DNA of 64,000 nt from Certhia americana (Eukaryota > Chordata > Aves > Passeriformes > Certhiidae), in the NCBI GenBank assembly GCA_018697195.1, contig JAGMWU010000042.1:186001-250000 (forward strand). Reading direction: 5' to 3'. The position numbers and the translations under genes were made by a program. The notes beneath the pieces are model-generated. The model worked only from the letters and a program-made list of their open reading frames with translations, had not been told where the DNA came from and did no database searches. This document shows, piece after piece, positions 1 through 12,013 of the stretch. Numbering within the stretch: position 1 is the stretch's first letter; each line of letters begins with the position of its first letter.

Positions 1-459
1 CTGACAGTATTGAGTCTGTCTATCTCAAGTACTCAGAATCGTGAGTCACAGTCCAATGTCCTGAGCTCTAGAGAACAAACTGTGGGATCCTCTTATTTGC
101 CTTCTGGTCTTTGAGACTTAAATAGGGGTTTAAGGCTTTTCTCTGCAAAACCAGAGAAGCTTGAAAAGTAAATAAATAAAACACAAATATAAGTTGGAAG
201 TGTATTCACTTTTCTTTAATAAAAACAGTAAATATCTATAGGCTGTAAGATGTCAAGGTCTGGCTATTATGCTGAACTGTTCATCTTCAGACAGCAGCAC
301 CTGGGTTTTTTTTCTGAAAGAAGAGCAGTGCAGCAACCTGGGCATTGCATCCTTTACAGTGCTCTGTGGAAGAATAAGCTGCAAGTAAAACAAAAGCAGC
401 TGGGAGCTAAAACAACCACTGTGGGACAAGCAGAGAAAAGGAAGAAAGGTAAAAAAAAA

Positions 460-540
460 GCTTCAACACTCCACCTCTCCAAAAAAAAAAAAAAACTAAC
501 CAAAAAAAAAACAAAACAAAAAAAACCCAAAAAACCCTAA
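460..540. repeat. A-rich low-complexity tract
   Basis: Long runs of A interrupted by C, G or T (for example AACC and AAAC units). The 96-residue frame reading through it ends in a lysine-rich tail that only reflects the poly-A composition. It may be the decayed poly-A end of an old retroposed copy, but no element body is recognisable beside it. Confidence 0.6.
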
Positions 541-3500
541 TGTTTGTTCCTAAAATTTGCATCTGAATGTGGGAAAGTCTTACAGAACAACCATATAATA
601 ACTTTGGGAGACCTCCAAGTCCAGGATATTAACTGAATGCTACCCAGTTCACTGATATTGAGGGCCAGCATTACGAAAAGTTTACTTTGCAACTCTTGGT
701 AACATAATGGCTATTTCTGCTTCTGATATTGTGGGATAGATTAGAGGCTATTTCATTTGGTTGGCATCATTTTTTTCTTCAGATGGCCCCAAGATCAGTA
801 CCCATGTGTGTTGAAATGGGAGGGCAGTTTAAGGTACTCCACTTCCAACCACAGCTGCCCAAATTGGACAAAGTTGCTACCACTGAGCCTCTGACCCACG
901 ATGCTCACAAACCCCTCAGCAAAATGAATCCCTATACTTGCCACAGTGGCATAAACTTTGTGGTACTCATACCCAAACAGCCCGTCCCTTCAACCCCAAA
1001 ATGTTACCTGGCAAAACCCTACAGAGCTTGAAAAAAAGAACAGAAAATGAGACAGGGAGATAGGCAGAATCAGACACCTGGTTAGCAGAGCTGTCTTCAC
1101 CAAGCAGATGTGTAGTCAAGCGACTCAGTATTGAACCGGGTGATGGCACCTGCTGACAATTTCATCATTAGCCATTCTCTCGACAGTTTAATGCGATGAC
1201 ATCTTGATAATGAATGAATCATCCAGGAAAAAAGAGAAAATAAATAATATTAGTTAATGTGAAGGTGGGGGGGAAATAAGGCAAGGCTGCACAAAGGGAA
1301 TCCCAATCAACATCTAGAGCAGAGTAACACAGAGAGAGAGCCTGTTGGCCTGGCACCTGGAAATAGAATGCATGAATACAGAACTACTTGCAAATCAACT
1401 ACTTAGAAACATACTACCTTATAGCATTTCCACATCTAAAACAGGTCTCTGTTTATTGTCAAATTCCTTGAGCCTTACAAAGCTAGTTCTACACTGAGAT
1501 CCTAGCACTATACAGGCTAATTTGATCCCTAGCTCAACAGGATCACATGGGAGAACAACAGAGAAAATTCACCTATTCCTCTTTAAAGAAGACAGCTAAC
1601 GTGCACCAGTGGGATAAAAAAATTCCCAAGCAAACAATAATTTCAAATTTCATCTTGAATTGAATGAAATAAAAGTGATAGTTGCTGTTGAACCAACAGG
1701 AAGAAAGCTATGATTCAGTTTCAAAGTCAAAATGTGTTAAGAGATAAGGATGTCATAATTTAAAAACTTAATATTGTGCCTGCGAATTAGCTGACCAGAA
1801 AAAGCAGAAGCATATCGTCCTCTTCACCCTTTAACTCAGAAAAAGAATTGAAATCACAAAGGAGCTTAGTGCTAAGGGTGAACTGTAAGTCATTTAGCTA
1901 TTCCAAAAAATAATTTCCATGTTCACATGCCAGTTGCAAAGAAAAAAAAATACCCAGTTTCTACCACATTAAAAACACCTTTTCTCTATACTATGATACA
2001 AACAAGGTTATTTCTTATACTTGAGCAGCTGCAAGCCCTCCTTCATAAAGAGATATTATCATTACTGCTCCAACACTATTGCAGCAAGTATTGCCCCACT
2101 GTCTCTAGCTGGAAATGGGCATATTTAGCACCATGACAAATCTCTCCTAACAGCCAAGTCTTCAACTTTTAGCTTCCATGGGTGAACATATACCAATAAT
2201 CTGAAAATTTTAGACTCTTGCTATGAAGTACCCACTCCTATTTGTCTACCATAATAACACTTCCAAAATGACAGGCATCATGAAGAGATTAATCTACGAC
2301 AAAAATCAAAAATAATTTGATCCTCCAGGAATCTTCAAGAAGTCTTTCATATTCTGCAATCTATCTTTTAAGAGTGCTAATTTTACAATCTGAAAGCTGA
2401 ATCCTTTTTGCTCTGTGCAGCATACAATACACATTGACTACCAGACAAGTAGGCTACTACAAAGAGGCGTTGTTCATGGCTTATAGTACACAATAAGTAC
2501 TTACAATGACACAATATATTGCTCTGATAAGATTATAAACACAATATCAGAAGAAAATCCATAAAAATCTAATTATGCACACAAAAGTTGCAGCATGAAA
2601 AGCTAGCTGAGGCGCTTGGACAAAAGGTTTGTAGTTGGTATTAATTTTGAACATAACACTACTGGTGGACTTAATTCCTACAGAAATTTAATTTTAAAGT
2701 TTTACTACTGGATGATGATCAGAACAGCTTCAAGGCCAGCAGGCTTTTAGTATTTCCTTTAAATTAATACAGGTATTTTATACAAACCCATCTCAGGTTT
2801 CCTGGAAATAGGGAAATCAGATGTCTAAGAGCTCAGTGATTGTAAGTTACCTGTAACAAACTCTCTTAAGTCAGTCTGAGGGGTTGCAGAAGAGGCATTT
2901 CAACTATCACCTTTGAAAAGCTGGGAGCAGGGAAGTACAAAAAGCAGTGCACAGTCCAAACTGCAGAAAAGAATAACAGAGTGAACTCATCCCAGGTGCT
3001 GACTTAATCACAAAACCCAAGTATTCTATCCAGATTGCGACAATCACCTGCTTGGACCTGCTGCATATTTTTTTTCTAAGTCATGCCAGTTATGTGATAT
3101 AGGACTTTCACTTCTCTATCATGACTATGGCCTCACATGATTAATGGTAAAGTGTCTGGGTGGCAAGCTAAACATAAGGCAGGACACAGATCATTAAATA
3201 AACTTTTCAACAGGCAGATCACCACTATATGTCTTCATTTCTTCAGCTGCTACAGGAGTAAACTGGAGAACAGTACTATAATGTAGAATCCTATAGGGAT
3301 GATATGAAAAATATTTTTGGATACTCTTCCCCTTCCCATCAGCAACAAGCATATATGAAGGAAAACAAATACCTTGCCAAGAGACAAGTTTGTTAAGTTT
3401 TTAACCTTAAGTTCTATGGAGTCAAACCTCTTAAAGTTAGTGACAAGATTTTCATTGACAAGATGATTGAGTGCTAAATTCTCAACAGGACACAAGTGGA

Positions 3501-4127
3501 AGAAATCCAATTCTTTGCTCTATGTGGTAAACATCAAGACATCTGAAATATATAAATACAGATATAAATTTATATGTATATTTATATGCACAGGAACAGG
3601 GGATATGTATATATACACACATACCCTGATAATAAGAAAAAATGTGAAGAAATGAAGTCTCAATAGAGAATGACGAAACCTGAGCAGAAAATGGAAACAA
3701 CAAGACAAAAGGTTCTCTGAAGAGGCTGATAGCTCAGACTGTAGTGCGGAAGGAGGTTTCAAACAAAAAAAGATTCAGTGAAAGTGATGGATTATACATA
3801 CAAAATCTTGCCATGGTATTCCTAAATTTTAAGAAGATTTTTGGGGAAGACTATTGAAAACAGGAATACCCAATTCAGGAACAAGCAATGAATGTGTTAC
3901 AATCAGGAAGTAGGTAAGAAGCTGAGGAAGTAGCTGTCACATAGACACAAAGTCAGATTTCCCTTTCAATTTCCCCATTGTGGACCTGTGCTATTGCAAA
4001 AATGAAACTGGTAAAAAATGTATTCTGTGGTCTCTGATACCCAAGGCTGAAAGTCTGCAGGGGGAGAAAAGAAAGCAGGAGAAAGCTGAAAAGACAAAAC
4101 AAACTCTGTTTATTTTTCTTTTGACAT

Positions 4128-4256
4128 GAAGGAGGAAAAAAAATGGAAAAATAAAATGGGGAAAAAGAAAAGGTGAAAAAAAGGGGAAAAGGGCAGGAAA
4201 TTGAAAATAGGAAGAAGAAAAAAAGAGGGGAAAAAAAGAAAGAAAAAATTGAAAAA
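4128..4256. repeat. Homopurine-rich (A/G) tract
   Basis: About 130 bases of nearly uninterrupted A and G on the plus strand, with only scattered T and one C. The opposite strand is a polypyrimidine run that gives an artefactual Phe-rich frame. Long homopurine-homopyrimidine tracts can form triplex (H-DNA) structures; whether this one does is not shown by sequence alone. Confidence 0.7.
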
Positions 4257-5951
4257 CCCTTTTCTTTTAGAGGTACTGTGTGGGAATGTCACAATCGCCT
4301 GTTACAGCTGGCTCCCAATTAGGAAGTTCCTTTCAAACCAATAGAAGTTAAATTACTGTTTGTGTCTATAAGAGGAAGGTTATGTTCTACATACATATGC
4401 CCTTAAGCCCACGCTCACCAGCCATCTACCTCAGCCATAAACGCCAGGGCTTTGTTGTTTCAAGATGCTGCAGTGAGAATCAGACAAACACCACACTTCC
4501 CCAGAAGAAGAGCATAAGCTCCATTTGCTCTCGTGTTATTCACATACAAATCCGTGTTGAGGAGGCTTAGGCTGAACTCCAGAGCAAATATGCAAGGGGT
4601 TCCTTCCACGGTCTCAGCACACATTTGGTATTGACGAGTCGTGCATCAATAAGGCCGAACACTTCACAGTCCGGAGCAGTGCCAGTAATGTCAAACACAG
4701 ATCTTCCTGCCTACTGAGAATCTAAAAGGCAATGCTTTGAGCAAAACCACATCCCACTGAGCTTCCTGTTGGACCAGTAGATCTCAACTTAGCCTTCATT
4801 AGGGAGATGTTAATTCAAGACCAAAAAAAATTTAATACAGGCAAAAAGTCTGTTTGCTGCACACTTGTGACTTTAATAACTTTGTTCACCTGTAATAAAT
4901 GCACAGGTTGTTTAGATGGCCATCTTAATGAACAATAACATACTGTTTAACTCAGTGGTCTGCTCTTCAAGAGAGACACAATAAGGTCTATTTTGCACTC
5001 AACCTTTTTATTACCGGTTTGTTGCTAAAATACTACTTTGTACAAAGTAAAAAAAGCCAGAATGTATATCAATATTTACTTCAATTCATCTTCTCTACTC
5101 ATTTCCTTCGTCAATGCTGCCACCTTCTGATGCTCAGCAGCTTTGCCAGACACTTCAAACCCAGTGCTTAGGTTACAGCGCTGTGGACACATCCCTCACT
5201 GCAACCTTTTGTGGACCTCAGGCCTGGAAGCCCTCCCTCCCCTCCCCTGTTGCACCTACTTTGGCGGAGTTTAAGGTATATATAGAAGCAAGGATTTGAA
5301 GGAAGGAAGTTTGTGACACAGCAGATGTTTGTGAGACTCAACCTACGATAGTAGAGTTTGCTCATTGGTCTGGTTCTAAATTGCCCACACTCCCACGTCA
5401 CTGAAGCCACTGACAGCTTCTGGAAGTCCCTGGAAACTGCTCTTTTTGTCTTTTTGTCCACTCCCCTGGGGAACTTACCATGGAAACTCACTGGTTTTGT
5501 GAATTCTACCCCTCTTTATGCTATTTCTGTGCCATAAAATAGTTTCTCTTTCTAAGCTCCTAGGCTTGTCTAGTCTTATTAAGCCTTTTTGGTTTAGCCA
5601 ACTGTTTATCTCTTCTATCTCTCAAGGCAACCTAGGGAAAGACAATGGTTCATAAAGATGGAATCATTCTCTTGGAGGATATTAAATACTGACCTACAGT
5701 GAACTCTCCTCACTAGTAAAGCTGCCAGTTTAATATGCCCTCATACCCTGAAAGAGTTTAAGCAGAACTCACTTCATTTAATGAAATCACAGGCATCATC
5801 ATCATTTTGAGGGGAAAAATTTAAATTGAAAAAAAACCCAAAACAAACGTATACTCATAACTCAATAGAACTCCAGAAATCAGTTTCATGGAACATTTAT
5901 CCTGCTCAACACAAACAGACACAATTTTTGGATAGTAAATAGAATAGAATA

Positions 5952-5978
5952 TTCTAATCAAATAGTATTTGATTAGAA
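5952..5978. repeat. 27-bp perfect palindrome with 1-base centre
   Basis: Left arm TTCTAATCAAATA (5952-5964), a single central G (5965), and right arm TATTTGATTAGAA (5966-5978), an exact reverse complement of the left arm. It lies just after a short ATAGA-like run (5938-5950). It contains TAAT-type homeodomain-like cores in both arms. No function is known to me. Confidence 0.8.
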
Positions 5979-7733
5979 CGTAAGAAAAAAAATCTAGATA
6001 TTATTAGTAGTATTAGTATTAAAAGTAATGTCTACACCCAAAGCAAGAAAGCAAAATTCTTAGCCAATGTGCGTCAGAGCATCTGATGCAAGAACAGGCC
6101 AAGTTGATGTACAGCAAGCACAATTTCAGGCTTAAGAGAGAGCACAGGAAAAGAAAAGGATGCTGTGGAATGGTCTTACCCTAAAACTTTTCACTGGAAT
6201 TAAACCTATACAAAACTTTCTTTCTTATACTGCAGTTTAATGTCCCAGCTTCTTGTCTACTGAAATAGAATCAGTCATTCTCTCCCTCTTTTTCACTCAG
6301 GGGCCTAATAAATATTTAATGCAAAGTGGAACTGCTCTGATCTGACTCCAGAGCAGACAGATACTTTAAAGCACAGACTCTCATACCCCAGGCAGATGGC
6401 CAGTTCACTAAACCACTGGTTAAACAGGATGCCCATGTGCTCCACTGTGCCGAGGGTCAGCATCTGTGAGTGTTGGCCTCCAAGGGAAAAAGGCAGAGGA
6501 ACTCTCACTTCATGAATGGTGGCAAGATTCAACTAACAAAATCTCCAGTCTTTTTTAGAATTTGACATTTCTAGGCATAGCCATAAGTAAAACTGCATTT
6601 GGCACATGGACAATGTTGACAGAAATCTAGGCAGTCCTGGGATTAGCCAGTTTATTCTTGCAGCTAGGTCTTGGATTAAGGTTCCAAATTTAACATTAGC
6701 AAAACTATCATGCCTCTGACACAAGGCAGTGCAATACAGAGAAAGCCCTTACAAGCCATTTGCACACCCAGAAGCAGCTTGGCCCTTCCTAATGGCACTG
6801 CACCAACAGGAGGGCTGTTGAAAGGAATTCTTTTTAGCTTACTTCTTTCCATTTTGTTTCCTTTTTTTTCATTGAGATTATGTTCACCAGGGGCTCAGCA
6901 GTTTAATGTGGCCCACACGTCTGTAGGTTTGCATATGCAGCTATGATGCACAACATGATTGCCTGTAGCTTGTTGAACATCTGCTATTTTGGTGAATTGT
7001 TTTACCAAGCCAATAGAACAGTGCACTCCATTGGCTTTTAAGTGCTTTACAAGACATCTAGAAAAAGAGGCTGCTCTCACAGTTGGTTATTCACCAGAGC
7101 CAAAATTCCTAGGTTGTATGTCATTAAAATAAAATCTCAAAGTTTAGCAAGTTGAAAATACCAGATAAGCTTTTAATACCATATACTGAAAATGGTTTGA
7201 GACACAGAAATCTCTTAGTTGAGTACATCTCAATACACACTGATTATTTTTACAGGAAATCTTCTGGAAGAGCCACAACTCCACATGAACAGCCTGTCAG
7301 TTGTGCCAGCTGGCTCACCATATTGAGAAATGAAAAATGAAAGATCTATGGATTTTTTCGGTCATTTTAAGATAAAGTGTAAATGTAAACCTATGTTTGC
7401 TGCATAGCCAAAATTTCTCTGATAGAGAATGCAGGTGCAGAGTCAGCTGCTAGAAATGTTTACACTGTAATAAGTTTCCAAGATTATTAATATTCCTTTT
7501 AGAAATTTCCAAGAATTTAAAAAAGAAGTTTTCACAGAAGTGTTCTGAAGTGTCTGCATACTAGCCAATAGTATAACTTAACTCTGGGGACTTAAATTAC
7601 TCCTCAAAATCTTTTTTCCACACATTCTAAGGTTATTTACAAAGGGTAGATTCCACCGTTGAGTCCCTTTAAAGAGGTTCAGAGAAATAAGTGAAATACT
7701 CCCAAATAATGATATTCACTTACTTCAATCATT

Positions 7734-7837
7734 AATAGAATAGAATAGAATAGAATAGAATAGAATAGAATAGAATAGAANNNNNNNNNNAGAATAGAAT
7801 AGAATAGAATAGAATAGAATAGAATAGAATAGAATAG
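7734..7837. repeat. (ATAGA)n pentanucleotide microsatellite interrupted by an assembly gap
   Basis: Uninterrupted ATAGA/AGAAT units on both sides of a run of ten N (7781-7790). The N run is almost certainly a placeholder of arbitrary size, so the true array length is unknown and could be much longer than shown. Arrays of this pentamer are common in passerine genomes. Confidence 0.95.
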
Positions 7838-10800
7838 TTCCAGAGCAAAGAAAGCAGAAAAGCAAATCTCTCATTTTAGGGGGCCAGTAGTGTGTTAAAA
7901 AAAAAGCAAGGCATGTACAGTATGTTCATTGAATGCTGTGGAAAGTAGAAAAAACCTGATCCACAGATGTCAATGACTACTGAATTAAGTCAAAAATATG
8001 TCAAGTGAAGGAGAGCCAAAAGCTGCGACTTTCATTCTTAAGAACAAACTCCTCACATTTTCTTAACAAAATATTTTTAATGTTATGGCAGTACTTTTGG
8101 CACTTTTACTTGAACTATTCTTTGAAGGTAGATGCTTTTAATTATCAAATATAATAACTACAGTTGAATTATATGGTAAAACACAACAATAATAAGCTGT
8201 AATACTATATAAGGTCACACAATCCAATTGAAAATATGTGTATTCACTTTTTAAATATTATTTAAATTATGAAAGTATTTTTAATAATAATTAAAAAGAA
8301 CTATTAAGAATTTACTTTTTTTTTTTTTTAGAGGACACATTTCTTCACAGTTTTTTATCTTTAAATAAAAGATAGCAATTTCCAAAAGATTTACAGGAGA
8401 CTGAAATAGCTTTAGGAGAGGGATGAATAAATCTGACAGCTAGACAGTGAACCTAAACATTGTTTCTTTAGAAAAGGGGTTAGAGTATTCCACACCTTAT
8501 AAATTTGATTTATCTTTTCATACCTAACAATATGGAAAGAGAAAAATGATTGTATAGAAACAGGATTTTCTACATGAGGGGGAAAAAATGGTGTGCAATC
8601 TGAAAAATTGAAAGAGGAGGAAACTAAAATAAACAGAGATGGCAAGAAGTGAAAATCCATATTGTATCACAACAATAGTGATATCAGCTCTTGAGTGTAG
8701 GTTATGAGCTCTCCCTGCCACGGTCAGTGGCATCTCACAGAAAGGAAACTCAGCAGAGTATCTCTGTAAATACCTGCTCGTTATGTCATGGTAATCACAA
8801 GGCAGCACCAAAAAGAATTTACCTCAAAAAGCCTGCTGTACTGTGAAATGCATTCACACCTAGCTCCTTATGCTGCATTTCCCTTCCAGCAAGATATTTT
8901 GGGAGATGTCCATTAGAAGTTCTGAATGGAACCAAAGAGGAAGTTGCACAACCTGTTTTTGAGTTGTGAGATAAACCTGCAATATGTTAAGGAAAATGTA
9001 AGTACAACAAAGGTAAAAATGTTTGAAGTAATTCTAATCTATATATCTCATATATGTAGTATATCATATACACTGTAATCTATATAGGTATCACCAGTAA
9101 CCAAGAGACAGCTGTCTATCCTAGGATAATTCACACCTGTAAACTTGTGTATTTACCTGTATTATTTATGACAAAACCATCAAAAATAAACCTTTTTGCT
9201 CTACATTCATTGATCATTTATCTCTATGACCCAATCTATGGGAAGACTTCAGCAAAGTATATTTGCCACATGGAAGGAAAGGAACCACAGGGAAAATTTG
9301 TACTGAGTAGAGTCCAATGCATCTCCCTCACCTGTAAAGCAGAACTCAAAAAGAGAAGTCTCCAAGAAAGCACCATTGTTTCTGTGTTCTCTGATAAAGA
9401 ACGGATTTCCAACCTTCATTGTGCTCACAAGAGCAATATTTGCCATCTATTTCTACAACTGGTGCCAACTTTGTGATTATGAAGAAAAAAATATTATTTA
9501 ATGTTAATGATATAGTGTCTTCTATCTGAAATTGCAGGCAGCAAGGCACCAGGCACACAGGATCAGTAACCCTGGTGTGTCAAGTGGCCCTGTTGTCTCA
9601 ATGAAATGGCCATTTTTGAAACCCTTACTTCATATGAGGTATAACAAAAGAAACACCTTCTGAAAAGCAAATAAAAAGTAAAAAATATAGCAAAAGATAA
9701 ACATGAAAAGCTGAGCAAGGAGGAGTGATTGGAAGGTGAAGAAGAGAAGACTTGCACCTAAATTTTTTAAAAACATTTTTGTATCACCAAGTGTAGAAGA
9801 GCTGCATTGACACTAGATGTATAAGACAAGGAAAAAAAAATTTAAAAATACTCCCAGAGCTCAAAAAAGTCTACTGTTATTTCGCCTTTGCCTCCCCTCT
9901 CAGCCCTTCTGTTGTGTTGGCTTTTGCTGTATCCAAGTAACAATCTCTGATCTCACTCTTTGACTGTTTTTTCCTCAACAGCTATTTGTTCTTTTCAAAC
10001 CTTATGCTGCTCCCCAAATTGGTTGCTTCAGCTGTTTGCTAAACCTCTGGAAAAAGAAAAGAAACAGTTCCTGTTACCAGGCAACATCCAGTTTCTTTCT
10101 AGTAAAGGTTGTGACAAGGTACAGCCCGGCTGCTCTGGCTCCATGGACTTCACTCCACAGCACCTGGAGCAGGCAGGCAGCAGCTACTCTCTTTACTTTA
10201 CTCTGAGAGCTCTTTTATAATTAAATCATGTAAAATCAACTTTCTGCAGCTTGATTTCTATGCAAAATTCACAGCAGCAACAGGCCAGCAAAAGAACTTA
10301 AGTGTAGTTTTAGTAAGGTTATTAGATTAACCAGGGCTGCATGAACAAAGAAATTTATTTAAATAAAATCTCATCCTTCAACAAGAAAGGTGATTGCTTT
10401 TGGCATCACAAATAAATCACTTGTTCCTTTCGCTTTTATTTTCTTTTTAAATCAAGTGTTTTGTTCATTTCTTGTTCAACAGAGCTCAGCAGAGAAGGCT
10501 GGAATCTGCAACCTTTGCAGATGGGGAGTTCTTGGTGGCTCTACCCATGAACAGTGCCCAGCTAGCCCAGCCCCAGAACTTCTTCCAGCGCTGCCTGAAA
10601 AAAAGGAAATTTAGCTCATTTTCCATTCTTTTAGATGGACAGAATTTCATGGTGTGGGGGTTTTTTGTTGATGTTTGTTTGTTTGTTTGTTTGTTTGTGG
10701 GTTTTTTGGGTTTTTTTAGGGTTTTTTTTTTTTTTTTTTGACATCATAAGATGTAGGATACAGAGTACCAGTAACAGAAAACTTCAAGCTTCCTTTAAGA

Positions 10801-11751
10801 TGCTTTTTCCCAGACCCTATGGGCTTAGCAACATGAAGGGAATGTCTGCTCTGACATGATGGCACAGGATGTGAGCACATCTAAGCCAACTGTAAGTTAC
10901 CAACACCACAGTTGCAGTTTGAGCACAGCAGTCTCAAGTTCCAGCACAGCCTAATTTACCCAGTTTCTCAGGCTCTGAAGTAAAGTCAAACCCTAAAAAT
11001 CCCAAATGACATGGCAGATCCTAAATCCCTGCATGCAAAACTCCATACAGCCTGAAAATATCTCACTGCTCATGGAGATGATAACATCTTGCAGCACAGA
11101 AACAAGGCTTCACACTTTAGTTAAATCACTCCCTTCCTCCGTATCCCTTTGTACGAATTGCGCCAGGCAGATTCAGCCTGTTCCTGAATGTAGGCTGCAA
11201 ACACTAATCCGATCTCCAAAGGGGCCTTTGGGATGATTGATGGGGAAGCCCTTAATAAAGGCTTTCTGGTTTTGGCAGGAGAGCAAGCAAGAAGGGAAGC
11301 AGCTTGAGTTACTTGAAATGCTGAGGTGGAGGCGTTTGATAAACTGTGATGGGAGAGATGTTTGATGAGCCCTGAGCAGAGAGCAGCTGGAGAAATTCTG
11401 ATGGGCTGGCTGAAATGGCCATGGAGTTAGTGGTTAAGTCTTGATTTTCCATTCTTCTCATTGGCAGAGAGGATGTATATAGAGTACAGTTAGCAAAATA
11501 TAAATGAGCAGAACCACCCTAAATTTTCAGTAAAACAAGGAGTCTGGAGACGTCCCTGCATTTCACAGGTCATGTCTGAAATCCTTGTAATGTAAGGGTC
11601 TTGGGGATGGACACTTTTCAGAGCACTCACTGAATTCTGTGGTAGATTTCCAAAGATGTGAGTGGAAGTGAATTTTTAATTTTGCATCCCTGTGCTGTTA
11701 ATAGTGGAAAGGCTAGTGAAAATGCTAGTGAAGAGCATCTCAAGTAACAAG
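7838..11751. other. AT-rich intergenic region without recognisable genes
   Basis: No coding sequence recognised. The longest open frame (9147-9476, plus strand, 109 codons) has no recognisable family features and overlaps equally long frames on the other strand, as expected by chance. It includes a short poly-T run near 8318-8331 and a T/G-rich simple repeat (10660-10740). Confidence 0.65.
10660..10740. repeat. (TTTG)n / poly-T simple repeat
   Basis: Several TTTG units followed by G-interrupted T runs and an uninterrupted poly-T of about 20 bases. On the minus strand this reads as an A-rich tail, but no retroelement body was recognised next to it. The open frames through it are low-complexity artefacts. 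Confidence 0.8.
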
Positions 11752-12013
11752 TGACACAACAAGAGAAAATAGCCTCAAGTTGTGCTAGGGGGTGTTAAGG
11801 TTGGATATTAGGAAGAATTTTTTCCCCAAAGGGGTTATCAACTGCTGGAATAGGCTGCCCAGGGAAGTGGTCTTGTCTCCATCCTTGGAGGTATTTGCAA
11901 GATGTGGCACTTGGGGTCATGGTTTAGTGCTGGACTTGGCAGTGCTGGGTTAATGCTTGGACTCAATGAACTTAGAGGTCTTTTCCTACCAAAAATCTCA
12001 GTGACTCTCTAAT
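11752..12013 (+). mobile_element. CR1 LINE fragment, 3' end, plus orientation
   Basis: Shows hallmark CR1 3'-region phrases in order: GGTTGGATATTAGGAAGAAT, GGCTGCCCAGGGAAGTGGT, CATCCTTGGAGGTATTT, CATGGTTTAGTGCTGGACTT, and a TTAGAGGTCTTTTCCTACC end just before the expected octamer tail. The usual in-frame ORF2 C-terminus is broken. 5'-truncated and old. Confidence 0.93.

Larger units (their letters stand above)
1..7733. other. AT-rich intergenic region without recognisable genes
   Basis: No open frame here resembles a protein family I know; the frames are short and interrupted. It holds an A-rich low-complexity stretch (about 460-540), an AT-rich stretch with short TA and CA runs (3545-3625), a homopurine-rich tract (4128-4256) and a 27-bp palindrome (5952-5978), listed separately where notable. 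A TATA-like element (TATATATA at 5277-5284) follows a pyrimidine-rich CCTCCC stretch near 5230-5248, but nothing downstream supports a transcription unit. An open frame at 783-1031 follows a good splice-acceptor-like pyrimidine tract and is discussed as a finding. Confidence 0.7.

Noticed and set aside
5168..5491. 107-codon minus-strand frame with a TATA-like element nearby on the plus strand
   Set aside because: The TATA-like element is on the other strand and no family similarity is visible.
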